Under the pieces are notes generated by a model, which saw only the letters and a program-made list of their open reading frames with translations, was not told the DNA's origin and did not search any database. From NCBI RefSeq assembly GCF_041435435.1, contig NZ_CP108494.1:6110501-6174500 (forward strand): a stretch of DNA of 64,000 nt, given 5' to 3'. Both the position numbers and the translations under genes were made by a program. Positions 38,396 to 47,500 of this stretch are shown here, piece by piece (the first letter of the stretch is position 1; the number at the start of each line of letters is the position of its first letter). The DNA comes from Streptomyces sp. NBC_01241. Lineage in GTDB: Bacteria; Actinomycetota; Actinomycetes; Streptomycetales; Streptomycetaceae.

Positions 38396-39414
38396 TGTCC
38401 GGGCCGGCCCGGTGGACCGGCGCGCTGCGCACCCGCCGCTCGGGCGGGTCACGGACCCGGCGGCTCCTGGAGCGGCATCTGACCGGGTTGCTGGTGCTCG
38501 CCCTGCTCTCGATGAGCGTCCTGCTCGTCTCGTACCGCGAAGCGCAGATCTCGGCGGGCGAGATGCGCACCCGGGGCGCGCCCGCCGTGCAGGGAGTGGC
38601 GGCCACCCAACTCGCCCTGCTGCGCGCCCACCAGGAGGCCCAGTTCTCCGTCCGCCACGACATCGACGGCGTGGTCGGGGCCGGCGCGCGCTACGAGAGC
38701 CAGCTCTCCGCCGCCGCCCAGGGCCTCTCCCGGCTCAACGACGTACAGCTGGACGGGGACCGCGGCCGCGGAGTGCTGGAAACCGTCAACGGTCTGCTGA
38801 CCTCGTACAGCAGCTCCATCACCCCGGGCGCGGTGAAGTACGTGTCGGACGAGCCGATGCAGCGGGAGAAGTTCGCGGAGGCCGAGACGATCCTCAGCCG
38901 CGACGGCACCGGTGTGGTGCCCCGCCTCGACATCCTCCAGGAACACCAGATGCAACGGATCGACACCGTCAGCTCCCTGGGCACCCTCCGCCGGACCGGC
39001 TGGGTGATCGCCGAACTCGCCCTGCTGGCGATGGCGTCGACCACCCTGTCCGCGCTCCGGGTGCTGCGCCGTCGCTGCGGGCGCAGCTTCGACCCCTGGC
39101 TGCTGACCACGCTGCTGGCCACGGTCGTGCTGGCGGTGTTTCCGCTGTGGGCGACCACGAACACCCAGCAGCGGCTGGACACCGCCCACGCCGGGCTCGT
39201 CAGGATCGAGCGACGGGCCCACGCCGACGGTGACCTGGCCAAGGCCCAGCAGTACGTCACCGACGAGTCGGCGAGCGTACGCGCCGATCTCGCCGCCCAG
39301 GGCTGGCAGAGCTGGACCTATTACGGGGCGCTGGGCGGCGGCGCGTTGATCGTCCTGCTGCCCGCCGTCGGTATCGGCCGACGCCTCAACGCCGACTACT
39401 GGAGGGCCGGATGA
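38395..39414 (+). CDS. Four-helix membrane sensor, GlnX-like
   Basis: 339 aa. A basic cytoplasmic N terminus precedes TM1 (LTGLLVLALLSMSVLLV, ~30-50). An extracytoplasmic helical domain of about 150 residues follows, rich in Gln/Ala/Ser as in four-helix-bundle sensors. TM2 (VIAELALLAMASTTLSALRVL), TM3 (WLLTTLLATVVLAVFPLW), a second external segment and TM4 (YYGALGGGALIVLLPAVGI) end the protein. The layout matches GlnX, the membrane partner linking the GlnH lipoprotein to PknG in mycobacteria, rather than an ABC permease. The start overlaps the VWA stop and its own stop overlaps the lipoprotein start. Function as a signal transducer is inference. Confidence 0.7.
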   Translation: MSGPARWTGALRTRRSGGSRTRRLLERHLTGLLVLALLSMSVLLVSYREAQISAGEMRTRGAPAVQGVAATQLALLRAHQEAQFSVRHDIDGVVGAGARYESQLSAAAQGLSRLNDVQLDGDRGRGVLETVNGLLTSYSSSITPGAVKYVSDEPMQREKFAEAETILSRDGTGVVPRLDILQEHQMQRIDTVSSLGTLRRTGWVIAELALLAMASTTLSALRVLRRRCGRSFDPWLLTTLLATVVLAVFPLWATTNTQQRLDTAHAGLVRIERRAHADGDLAKAQQYVTDESASVRADLAAQGWQSWTYYGALGGGALIVLLPAVGIGRRLNADYWRAG

Positions 39415-40646
39415 TCCCGCGCGCCCGCATCGTCCTGCTCGTGATGACCCTGCTCCTGGCCGCGGCGGGCTGCGGGCTCGCCGCCCCGGGCGGCAGCGAC
39501 GAACAGCCCAAGGTCACGATCCTCGGCCCCTGGACCGACAACCAGGAGAAGCAGTTCAAGGACGTCCTGAACGGGTTGGGCATCCCCTACACCTACCAGG
39601 GCACGGCCGCCACCCGGGAAGTCCTGCTCGCCGAGGTGCAGGCGGGCAATCCGCCCGACATCGCGATCCTGCCGGGCGTCGGAGAGCTCGTCGAGTACGC
39701 CGCCGAGAACCGGCTGCGGTCCCTGCGCGGCCTGTACGAGCCCAAGGAATACGGCAAACCCTGGCAGCCCGAGGCGCAGGGCATCGCCGACGATCTGTGG
39801 GTGCCGCTCAAGGCCGACCTCAAGAGCATCGTCTGGTACCGCAAGGACCGGCCGCCGCCCTCCCACCCCGCGCCGCTGACCTCCTGGTGCATCGGCATGG
39901 GCGACGACGGGGCCTCCGGCTGGCCGGGCAGCGACTGGATCGAGGACCTGATCCTGCAGAGCGCGGGACCGGTGCTGTACGAGCGCTGGGCGACCGGGGC
40001 CATCAAATGGGTGGACGCCCCCGTGATCAACGCCTGGACCAGATGGGCCGGACTGCTGGCCCAGGACCTGGCAGCCGCGGAGCGCGCACTGCTCTTCGAC
40101 CACCGCGGCAGCCCCGGCGGACACGGGCTGCTCTTCGGCGACGGCTGTGACCTGGAACACCAGGGCTCGTTCGCCCGTTCCTTCTACGGGGACCGCAAGG
40201 AGAGCGCCGCCTTCACGGACTCCGCGCCGCTGCTGCCCGGCGGCCCCTCCGTGAAGGGCCGTGAGGTGTCCGCCGACTTCGCCGCCCTGTTCGGCCGGTC
40301 CGACCAGGCCCGCGATCTGCTCCGGCGGCTCACCTCCCGCACGGCCCAGGAGGAGTGGGGCCGCAAGGCCGGGGTATTCTCGCCGAACTCCGCCGTGCAC
40401 GCCAAGAACGGGGCGGTCGAGAAGCAGATCAGCGCCCGGCTCACCGACCATCGCGTGCCGCTCTGCCTGGACGCCTCCGACGTCATGCCGGCCGCCGTGC
40501 GGGACGCCTTCTACGAGGCCGTCCTGCTGACCATCGCGCACCCCGGCGACTCGGTGCGGGAGCGTCTGGCGGCGATCCAGAAGGTGCAGGACGCCCAACC
40601 GGAGGACATCCCGAGGCTGACACGTGTGTGCAGCAGACCACAGTGA
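39411..40646 (+). CDS. Solute-binding lipoprotein (family 1, sugar-type) without ABC transporter
   Basis: 411 aa. Lipoprotein signal with lipobox LAAAGC (C21), then a family 1 extracellular binding protein: VTILGPWTDNQEKQFKDVL, GNPPDIAILPG and the long C-terminal helical part typical of carbohydrate or Fe-type binding proteins. No permease or ATPase gene is adjacent, so it probably acts as a ligand sensor with the overlapping membrane protein (4-bp overlap), in the way GlnH serves GlnX-PknG, although GlnH is an amino-acid binder. Ligand unknown; the fold favours a sugar or similar molecule. Confidence 0.85.
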   Translation: MIPRARIVLLVMTLLLAAAGCGLAAPGGSDEQPKVTILGPWTDNQEKQFKDVLNGLGIPYTYQGTAATREVLLAEVQAGNPPDIAILPGVGELVEYAAENRLRSLRGLYEPKEYGKPWQPEAQGIADDLWVPLKADLKSIVWYRKDRPPPSHPAPLTSWCIGMGDDGASGWPGSDWIEDLILQSAGPVLYERWATGAIKWVDAPVINAWTRWAGLLAQDLAAAERALLFDHRGSPGGHGLLFGDGCDLEHQGSFARSFYGDRKESAAFTDSAPLLPGGPSVKGREVSADFAALFGRSDQARDLLRRLTSRTAQEEWGRKAGVFSPNSAVHAKNGAVEKQISARLTDHRVPLCLDASDVMPAAVRDAFYEAVLLTIAHPGDSVRERLAAIQKVQDAQPEDIPRLTRVCSRPQ

Positions 40647-40671
40647 GTCTTTGTCGAACTCGGACAAAGAC
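40647..40671 (+). terminator. Hairpin directly after the binding-protein stop
   Basis: GTCTTTGTC (40647-40655), 7-nt loop, GACAAAGAC (40663-40671). It begins at the base after the stop codon, ending the protease-to-lipoprotein cluster. The rest of the gap to 40800 holds the accB promoter region; TAGGGT ends 6 bp before the accB ATG. Confidence 0.55.
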
Positions 40672-40799
40672 GGACCCACAGGGGCTGGCACATCGCCTGC
40701 ATCAGGCCGGACTTCTGTCAGGCTCCACCAGGAAACAGGTCAGGAGACTGTACGGAGTCGACGGCACGATTTACTTGCCAGGCTTCGTAGGGTCGGTAC

Positions 40800-42383
40800 A
40801 TGACCGTTGTGGACGAAACCCCGGGCGAGCCGAGCGACACCCGTGGCCGTGTGGCCGAACTGCTGGCACTGCGCGAGCAGGCCCGTCGCGGACCGAGTGA
40901 CCGGGCGACCGAGGCGCAGCGCGCCAAGGGCAAGCTGACGGCGCGTGAGCGCATCGAGCTGCTGGTCGACCCGGGTTCGTTCAAGGAGGTCGAGCAGCTG
41001 CGCCGGCACCGGGCGACCGGCTTCGGCCTGGAGGAGAAGAAGCCCCACACCGACGGTGTCGTCACCGGCTGGGGCACGGTCGACGGCCGTACCGTCTTCG
41101 TCTACGCGCACGACTTCCGGATCTTCGGAGGCGCCCTGGGCGAGGCCCACGCCACCAAGATCCACAAGATCATGGACATGGCCATCTCGGCCGGTGCCCC
41201 GCTCGTCTCGCTGAACGACGGCGCGGGCGCCCGTATCCAGGAGGGCGTCAGCGCGCTCGCCGGATACGGCGGCATCTTCCAGCGCAACACCAAGGCCTCC
41301 GGCGTCATCCCGCAGATCAGCGTGATGCTCGGCCCGTGCGCGGGCGGCGCGGCCTACAGCCCCGCCCTCACGGACTTCGTGTTCATGGTCCGCGAGACCT
41401 CCCAGATGTTCATCACCGGACCGGACGTCGTGAAGGCGGTCACCGGCGAGGAGATCACCCAGAACGGCCTCGGCGGCGCCGATGTGCACGCTGAGACCTC
41501 GGGCGTCGCGCACTTCGCGTACGACGACGAGGAGACCTGCATCGCCGAGGTCCGCTACCTGATCGGGATGCTGCCGTCCAACAACCGGGAGAACCCGCCC
41601 GCCGTGGCGAGCGACGATCCGGCCGACCGGCGCGGCGACGTCCTGCTGGACCTGGTGCCGGCCGACGGCAACCGCCCGTACGACATGCACAAGGTCATCG
41701 AGGAGCTCGTCGACGACGGCGACTACCTGGAGATCCACGAGCGCTGGGCCCGCAACATCATCTGCGCCCTGGCCCGTCTGGACGGCCAGGTCGTCGGCAT
41801 CGTCGCCAACCAGCCGCAGTCCCTCGCCGGTGTCCTGGACATCGAGGCGTCGGAGAAGGCGGCCCGGTTCGTCCAGATGTGTGATGCATTCAACATTCCT
41901 ATCATCACTCTTTTGGACGTACCTGGCTTTCTGCCCGGGGTCGATCAGGAGCACGGTGGAATTATTCGGCACGGTGCGAAGCTGCTCTACGCGTACTGCA
42001 ACGCCACGGTGCCGAGGATCTCGCTGATCCTGCGCAAGGCTTACGGCGGTGCGTACATCGTGATGGACAGCCAGTCCATCGGTGCGGATCTGACGTACGC
42101 CTGGCCGACCAACGAGATCGCGGTGATGGGCGCCGAAGGCGCCGCCAACGTCATCTTCCGCCGGCAGATCGCCGACGCCGAAGACCCGGAAGCCATGCGG
42201 ACCCGCATGGTCAAGGAGTACAAGGCCGAACTGATGCATCCGTACTACGCCGCCGAGCGCGGCCTGGTCGACGACGTCATCGACCCCGCCGAGACCCGCG
42301 AGGTGCTGATCGCCTCGCTCGCCATGCTCCGCACCAAGCACGCCGACCTGCCGTCCCGCAAGCACGGCAACCCCCCGCAGTAG
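40800..42383 (+). CDS. accB: Acyl-CoA carboxylase beta subunit (AccB type carboxyltransferase)
   Basis: 527 aa. Two crotonase-fold halves of a biotin-dependent carboxyltransferase: N-half with GGALGEAHATKIHKIMDMA and ISVMLGPCAGGAAYSPALTDF, C-half with QPQSLAGVLDIEASEKAARFV and LLDVPGFLPGVDQEHGGIIRHGAKLLYA. The selectivity position in GGAYIVM is Ile, which by my recollection marks S. coelicolor AccB (acetyl-, propionyl- and butyryl-CoA) rather than PccB, which has Asp. It supplies malonyl- and methylmalonyl-CoA for fatty acids and polyketides with a separate biotinylated alpha subunit. accE follows 66 bp downstream. TAGGGT ends 6 bp before the ATG. Codons around 41880-41975 are unusually AT-rich. 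Confidence 0.93.
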   Translation: MTVVDETPGEPSDTRGRVAELLALREQARRGPSDRATEAQRAKGKLTARERIELLVDPGSFKEVEQLRRHRATGFGLEEKKPHTDGVVTGWGTVDGRTVFVYAHDFRIFGGALGEAHATKIHKIMDMAISAGAPLVSLNDGAGARIQEGVSALAGYGGIFQRNTKASGVIPQISVMLGPCAGGAAYSPALTDFVFMVRETSQMFITGPDVVKAVTGEEITQNGLGGADVHAETSGVAHFAYDDEETCIAEVRYLIGMLPSNNRENPPAVASDDPADRRGDVLLDLVPADGNRPYDMHKVIEELVDDGDYLEIHERWARNIICALARLDGQVVGIVANQPQSLAGVLDIEASEKAARFVQMCDAFNIPIITLLDVPGFLPGVDQEHGGIIRHGAKLLYAYCNATVPRISLILRKAYGGAYIVMDSQSIGADLTYAWPTNEIAVMGAEGAANVIFRRQIADAEDPEAMRTRMVKEYKAELMHPYYAAERGLVDDVIDPAETREVLIASLAMLRTKHADLPSRKHGNPPQ

Positions 42384-42449
42384 TCCGCGGCCCCCGCAGC
42401 AACCCTGCCGGACCCGCGAAGACCTGCCGAGAAGACGGAGAATCCGCTT

Positions 42450-42653
42450 ATGAGCACTGCCACCGAGTCCGTGCTGCGTGTCGAGAAGGGTCTTGCCGAC
42501 GCCGAGGAGCTGGCCGCCATAACCGCGGTTCTGCTCGCCCGCGCAGCCGCCCAGCCTGCCGCGCCTGCCGCCCACCGTGGCCGCAGCACCGCCGGCTGGC
42601 GCCGCCTGGAACGCACCCCGGGCTTCCGCGCCCCGCACTCCTGGCAGTGCTGA
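42450..42653 (+). CDS. accE: Acyl-CoA carboxylase epsilon subunit
   Basis: 67 aa. Small AccE-type subunit with the conserved N-terminal LRVEKGLADAEELAAITAVLLARA helix followed by a Ala/Pro-rich linker and a basic end (WRRLERTPGFRAPHSWQC). The Streptomyces epsilon chain binds the beta carboxylase and raises its activity. It is placed directly after accB as in S. coelicolor. A strong hairpin terminator follows. Confidence 0.85.
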   Translation: MSTATESVLRVEKGLADAEELAAITAVLLARAAAQPAAPAAHRGRSTAGWRRLERTPGFRAPHSWQC

Positions 42654-42736
42654 CCGAACCGATCAAGCCCATGCGGGCCCGATCACGCCCGTCCGGCGCT
42701 TGAGGACAAAGCGCTGCCGAAGGCCGCGCAACACGC

Positions 42737-42772
42737 GAGGGCCCCGCACTCCCGAAGGAGCGCGGGGCCCTC
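42737..42772 (+). terminator. accBE terminator
   Basis: GAGGGCCCCGC (42737-42747) pairs with 42762-42772 and an inner CTCC pairs with GGAG around a CGAA loop. Long and nearly perfect. Confidence 0.78.
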
Positions 42773-42801
42773 ACGCACAGCCGGACCCGGGGGCGGCAGC
42801 C

Positions 42802-42828
42802 CTAGGGTCTTTCGTCGAAAGACGCTAG
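42802..42828 (-). terminator. Terminator of the cvn2 operon
   Basis: GTCTTTCG (42807-42814), one central base, CGAAAGAC (42816-42823), flanked by CTAG on both sides; the right CTAG contains the cvnD2 stop. It lies between convergent accE and cvnD2. Confidence 0.55.
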
Positions 42829-43406
42829 CGCAACCGCGCCATCAGCGCGTGCTCCACGAGCGTGATCAGCGCACTCTTCGCGTCCGCGCGGTGCCGCGCG
42901 TCCGTCGTGAGAATCGGCGTGTCCGGCCCGATCTGGAGGGCTTCGCGGACTTCGTCGGGGGTGTAGGGCTGGTGTCCGTCGAAGCCGTTGAGGGCGATGA
43001 CGAAGGGGAGTCCGCTGTTCTCGAAGTAGTCGACGGCGGGGAAGCAGTCGGCGAGGCGGCGGGTGTCGACGAGGACGACGGCGCCGATGGCGCCGCGGAC
43101 CAGGTCGTCCCACATGAACCAGAAGCGGTCCTGTCCGGGCGTACCGAAGAGGTACAGGATCAGGTCCTGGTCCAAGGTGATGCGCCCGAAGTCCATCGCC
43201 ACCGTCGTGGTGGTCTTGTCCCCGGTGTGCGTCAGATCATCGATGCCCGCGGACGCGGACGTCATCACGGCTTCGGTGCGCAGCGGATTGATCTCCGAAA
43301 CGGCACCGACGAACGTGGTCTTACCCACGCCGAAGCCCCCTGCCACCACGATCTTCGCGGAGGTAGTGGAGCGGGCCGCTCCGCCGCTAGAGCTTGCGAA
43401 GTCCAC
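42825..43406 (-). CDS. cvnD2: Conservon GTPase CvnD (second conservon)
   Basis: 193 aa. Small Ras/Rab-like GTPase: P-loop GGFGVGKTT (~residue 24), T/D region DFGRITL, FGTPGQDRFWFMWDDL as the switch II-like region, VVLVDTRRLADC, and NGFDG replacing the usual NKxD base-recognition motif. CvnD works at the membrane with CvnA (HATPase), CvnB (roadblock) and CvnC (DUF742). The N terminus overlaps the cvnC end by 20 bp. Protein almost identical to CvnD at 48015-48596; DNA identical over 250 bp. Numbering (second conservon, farther from gltX) follows S. coelicolor from memory. Confidence 0.92.
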   Translation of the reverse strand: MDFASSSGGAARSTTSAKIVVAGGFGVGKTTFVGAVSEINPLRTEAVMTSASAGIDDLTHTGDKTTTTVAMDFGRITLDQDLILYLFGTPGQDRFWFMWDDLVRGAIGAVVLVDTRRLADCFPAVDYFENSGLPFVIALNGFDGHQPYTPDEVREALQIGPDTPILTTDARHRADAKSALITLVEHALMARLR

Positions 43407-44007
43407 TGAGCACCCTTTCGAGCAATGTCACATCTGGCTGGCCGCCGGCGGACTCGTCGCCGCCGGGCTGATGGATAGCGACGAGTCCAGCCTCTGCCAG
43501 GTCGGCTACGAGGATCCGGGCAACGCCGAGCGGGATCGAGAGCAGTGCCGAAATCTCGGCGACCGACTTGATCTCGAAGCACAGCCGGCAGATCCGCTGG
43601 TGCTCGGGCAACTGCCCTTGCAGCCGGGACGGATCGGCCGTGGTACTGACCAACGCCTCAATGGCGAGTTGGTAGCGCGGTCGTGTCCGGCCGCCGGTCA
43701 TGGCGTACGGACGGACCAGCGGATTGTGCGCGGCGGGCGCGGTCGGCTCGGGGGCCTGCCGCGGCTGCACGGGCTGGATGCGGGGCGACTGGGGCGGGTC
43801 GAAACGGTGCGGCCGCTGCGGGGGCCACCCGGCGCCCTGCTGGGCGCCGTACGGCTGCTGCGGCTGCTGCGGCTGCTGATAGGGCTGATACGGCTGCTGG
43901 GCGCCCTGTCTGTTGGGTGTGGAGGGGAAGTTGAAACGGTTGTCCCCGTGCTCACCCGGTACGTTCTGGCCACCGTTGTACCGGTGTCCGCCTGGGGGTG
44001 TTGCCAC
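43387..44007 (-). CDS. cvnC2: Conservon DUF742 protein CvnC with Gln/Pro-rich N terminus
   Basis: 206 aa. The C-terminal ~110 residues are DUF742, a winged-helix-like domain (VRPYAMTGGRTRPRY; LPEHQRICRLCFEIKSVAEISALL; GVARILVADL; TLLERVLSGLRKL). The N-terminal ~90 residues are Gln/Pro/Tyr-rich low complexity (QQPYQPYQQPQQPQ) and absent from the sister copy at 48577-48984, which is only 135 aa. DUF742 proteins link the roadblock protein and GTPase of conservons. The end overlaps cvnD by 20 bp. Confidence 0.9.
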   Translation of the reverse strand: MATPPGGHRYNGGQNVPGEHGDNRFNFPSTPNRQGAQQPYQPYQQPQQPQQPYGAQQGAGWPPQRPHRFDPPQSPRIQPVQPRQAPEPTAPAAHNPLVRPYAMTGGRTRPRYQLAIEALVSTTADPSRLQGQLPEHQRICRLCFEIKSVAEISALLSIPLGVARILVADLAEAGLVAIHQPGGDESAGGQPDVTLLERVLSGLRKL

Positions 44008-44096
44008 GATTCCTCCTCCGCCTGCCGGTCCCGATCCCAGTGGGTCCGCGCCACCGCACTTTATGGCGCGGTGGCGCGAAACGCACAGTCTGTCTA

Positions 44097-44519
44097 CTAG
44101 TTAAGAAGACTTCCCTGGAGTTCGGCGCGGAGGTCCGGGGTGAGGACGCCGCCCGCGCGGTCGACGAGAAGGGCCATTTCGTACCCGACCAGACCGATAT
44201 CGGCGTCCGGGTGGGCGAGAACGGCCAGTGAAGATCCGTCGGAAATGGACATGATGAAGAGGAATCCGCGCTCCATCTCCACGACTGTCTGATTCACCGC
44301 GCCGCCTTCGAAGATCCGCGAGGCGCCCGCGGTCAGCGAGGTCAGACCGGAGGCGACGGCCGCCAGCTGGTCGGCGCGGTCGCGCGGAAATCCTTCGGAC
44401 ATGGCCAGCAGGAGTCCGTCGGCGGAGACCACCACCGTGTGCGACACCCCGGGGGTGTTGTCCACGAAGTTGGTGATCAACCAGTTGAGATTCTGCGCCG
44501 CCTGGCTCATCGGGCTCAC
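44097..44519 (-). CDS. cvnB2: Conservon roadblock/LC7 protein CvnB
   Basis: 140 aa. Roadblock/LC7 fold: LNWLITNFVDNTPGVSHTVVVSADGLLLA, DQLAAVASGLTSLTAG and LAVLAHPDADIGLVGYEMALL. Such proteins are GTPase-binding partners (MglB-like) and probably regulate CvnD. GTG 44519 is chosen because AGGAG lies 7 bp upstream; this gives MSPMSQ and the same 140-aa length as the sister copy, and the start follows the cvnA stop with no gap. Confidence 0.9.
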   Translation of the reverse strand: MSPMSQAAQNLNWLITNFVDNTPGVSHTVVVSADGLLLAMSEGFPRDRADQLAAVASGLTSLTAGASRIFEGGAVNQTVVEMERGFLFIMSISDGSSLAVLAHPDADIGLVGYEMALLVDRAGGVLTPDLRAELQGSLLN

Positions 44520-44520
44520 A

Positions 44521-47500
44521 CTAACGCTCCTGGTTGTAGGTATCACTTGCGTCCGAACCCGCGTTACGTCCCCGCAGCACGCCCCGCCGCAGGTTGCTCA
44601 ACCTGCCGCGGACGTCCTCGGGGGCACGGGAGACCTGAGGGCCGCCCTGCAGGGTCTGCTCCGCCGTACCCTCGACCAGATTGGCCTTGGGCACCCGCCG
44701 GGGAAGCCCGGACGGGGTGACCCCGCCCGCCTTGGGCTCCCGGAGCTTCTCGGCCCGCTCCCAGCGCTCGTCGTTCGTCGAGCGCCAGTCGTCGGAGCCG
44801 TTCTCGTCCTGCTGTGCGGACGGCTGCCGCTGCGGCATCTCCTGCTGCTGCGGCGGCAGTTCCTGCTGTGCTGCGGCTGCGGGCCGGTTGTTCCCGCGGC
44901 CGGTGGGCTGCCAGTGCTGCTGACCGCCCCGGCGTGGCAGACCGGCTTCGGTCAGCTCGTGGCCGGAGTTCGGGGTGGGCCCCGGACGGTCGAAGCCTAC
45001 GCGTTCCTGCGGCTCGGCGGGGGCACTCGGGACAGATTCCGCTTGGACCTGCGCAGGCGGTACGTACGCATCCTGATACGCGCCCTGATTCGCCCATTCG
45101 TCCTGGTGGGGCTGGGGGGTGAAGGGTTCCTCGTACGACGGCTGCGCGGTCGCGCCGACCGCATATGCCGCCTCCGCATAGCCGTCCTGCCGGGTGTGGT
45201 CGGGCTGCTCGGCAAAGCCCGCGTCACCGCCGTAGGGGGCGTAACCACCCTCGTACGGAGCCTGCTCGTACTGCTGCGGCTCCTGGGCGTAGCCGTTGCC
45301 GGCGTACGGGGCCTGCGCGAACTGCGGGCGCTCGCCCGTCGCCTGCGTCTCCAGCGCGGCCCGGCGCTCCTCACGCATCAGCGAACGGCCCACCGGGTCC
45401 AGCTGCGAGGCGTCCGCCGACGGCTGCTCGTAACGTGAGTCGTCGAAGCCGAGCTCCGCCGCCGTGCGCAGCTGCGGGGGCGCGGGCTGCTCGAAGCCCT
45501 GCTGCTGCGGAATGATCGAGGAGACGGTGAAGTCGTCCTGCGCGGCGTCCGGTTCGCCGCCGCCACCGTGGGTGATGGCGTCCGGCAGCATGACCAGCGA
45601 GGTGGTCCCGGCCTGCTCGCCCGAGGGGCGCAGCTGAACCCGGATGCCGTGCCGGTCGGCGAGCCGGCCGACCACGAAGAGACCCATCCGCTGCGACACC
45701 GCGGCATCCACGGTCGGCGGGTTGGCCAGCTTGTGGTTGATGTCGGCGAAGTCCTCGGCGGTGAGACCGATGCCCTTGTCGTGGATCTCGATCATCACGC
45801 GGCTGTCGGGCAGCCGGGTCGCCGTGACCCGCACCTTGGTCTGCGGCGAGGAGAACGTGGTGGCGTTCTCCAGCAGCTCGGCCAGCAGATGCACGAGGTC
45901 GGTGACGGACTGGCCGTGGATCTCGGTCTCCGGCACCCCGGAGAGCTCGACGCGCTCGTACGCCTCCACCTCGGAGGCGGCGGCCCGCAAGACGTCGACC
46001 AGCGGAACCGGCTGGTTCCAGCGGCGGCCGGGCTCCTCGCCGGCCAGCACGAGAAGGTTTTCGCCGTTGCGCCGCATCCGGGTGGCCAGGTGGTCCAGCC
46101 GGAAGAGGCTCTCCAGCTGGTCCGGGTCGGCCTCGTTGTTCTCCAGGTCGGTGATGAGGGTCAGCTGGCCCTCGATCAGGGACTGGTTGCGACGCGACAG
46201 ATTGGTGAAGATCGCGTTGACGTTGCCCCGCAGCATGGCCTGCTCGGAGGCCAGCCGGACCGCCTCGCGGTGCACCTGGTCGAAGGCGCGGGCGACCTCG
46301 CCGATCTCGTCGCGGCTGTCGATCGGGATGGGCTCGACGCGGGTGTCGATCCGGCCGGGATCGGTCCTGGAGAGCTGGTCGACCAGCATCGGCAGCCGCT
46401 GCTCGGCGATCCCGAAGGCGGCGGTACGCAGATGGCGCATCGAGCGGCTCATCTGCCGCGCCATCAGCCCGGCCAGGACGAAGGCGGCCAGCAGGGCGAC
46501 GATCACGACGGCGGCGTTGATGAAGGCGTCGTTCCGGGCGCTGGAAGAGATGTCCGCGGCCTCGGACACGGCCTTGTCGACGAGCTCGTCCTCGACCGTG
46601 GTGTAGCCGTCGAACTTGGCGGTGGCGGCGGCCATCCAGGTCTCGGGCGTGATGCCCTTGGCGGCCAGCTTCTGGGGGGACTTCCCCTCCCCGATCTGCT
46701 GGGCCATGCCGTCGAAGACCGAGCCGTCGACACTGGGCGGCGCGACGAACGGGACCCCCGTGGCGTCGGCCTGCTCCTTCGCCTTCTCCAGCCTCTTCGC
46801 GCCTTCGGCCGACTGCGCGGCCATGACCTGCTTCAGCCGGGCCACGTCGGCCTCCGTACCACCGGAGTTGAACTCGCCGAGCGCGATCTTCTCCAGGTAG
46901 TTGTACGAGCCGAAGGCCTTGACCTGGGCGTCGAACGTGGCGTTCTCCTGGCTCGGACGCACCAGCAGGTGCATACCGATGGAGCGCTGAAGCGATTCTG
47001 CAGCCTTGGCGAGCTCGATCGCGTAGACCGTACGGCCGTAACTGGTGATGTTGCCGGTGCCCAGACCCAGCTCGTTGCAGAACTCCATCAAGGAGTGCTG
47101 CACCTGGACATAGCCCTCCTCCGTCTTCACCGGGTTCATCGCCTCGGCGTAGGCGGCCTTGCGCAGCTCGGGGAGTTTGGGCTCCTCCAGCCGGAACAGC
47201 TGAAGGCGCCGCTCCAGGCCCTGCGTCCTGGGCATGTCCTTCACGGCCGTGTCGAACTTGGCCGCGGCGGCGTCGGTGGCCGCCCGGACCTGGTCGATGA
47301 CGGCGGCGTCCCGCTTGTTCGACAGCAGCGGCTGAGCGGAGAGGTCACGCTCATTGAGGAGTGCCTGGCCGTACGCGGAGGCCGCGCGCACGATCAGCGC
47401 GGTCTTCTCGGCCTCCTGCGCCTCCCGCCAGGTGTCGATCGAGCCCTTCACCTGGAAGCCGCCCATGACCAGGCCGACGAGCACCGGGATCAGGAGGATC

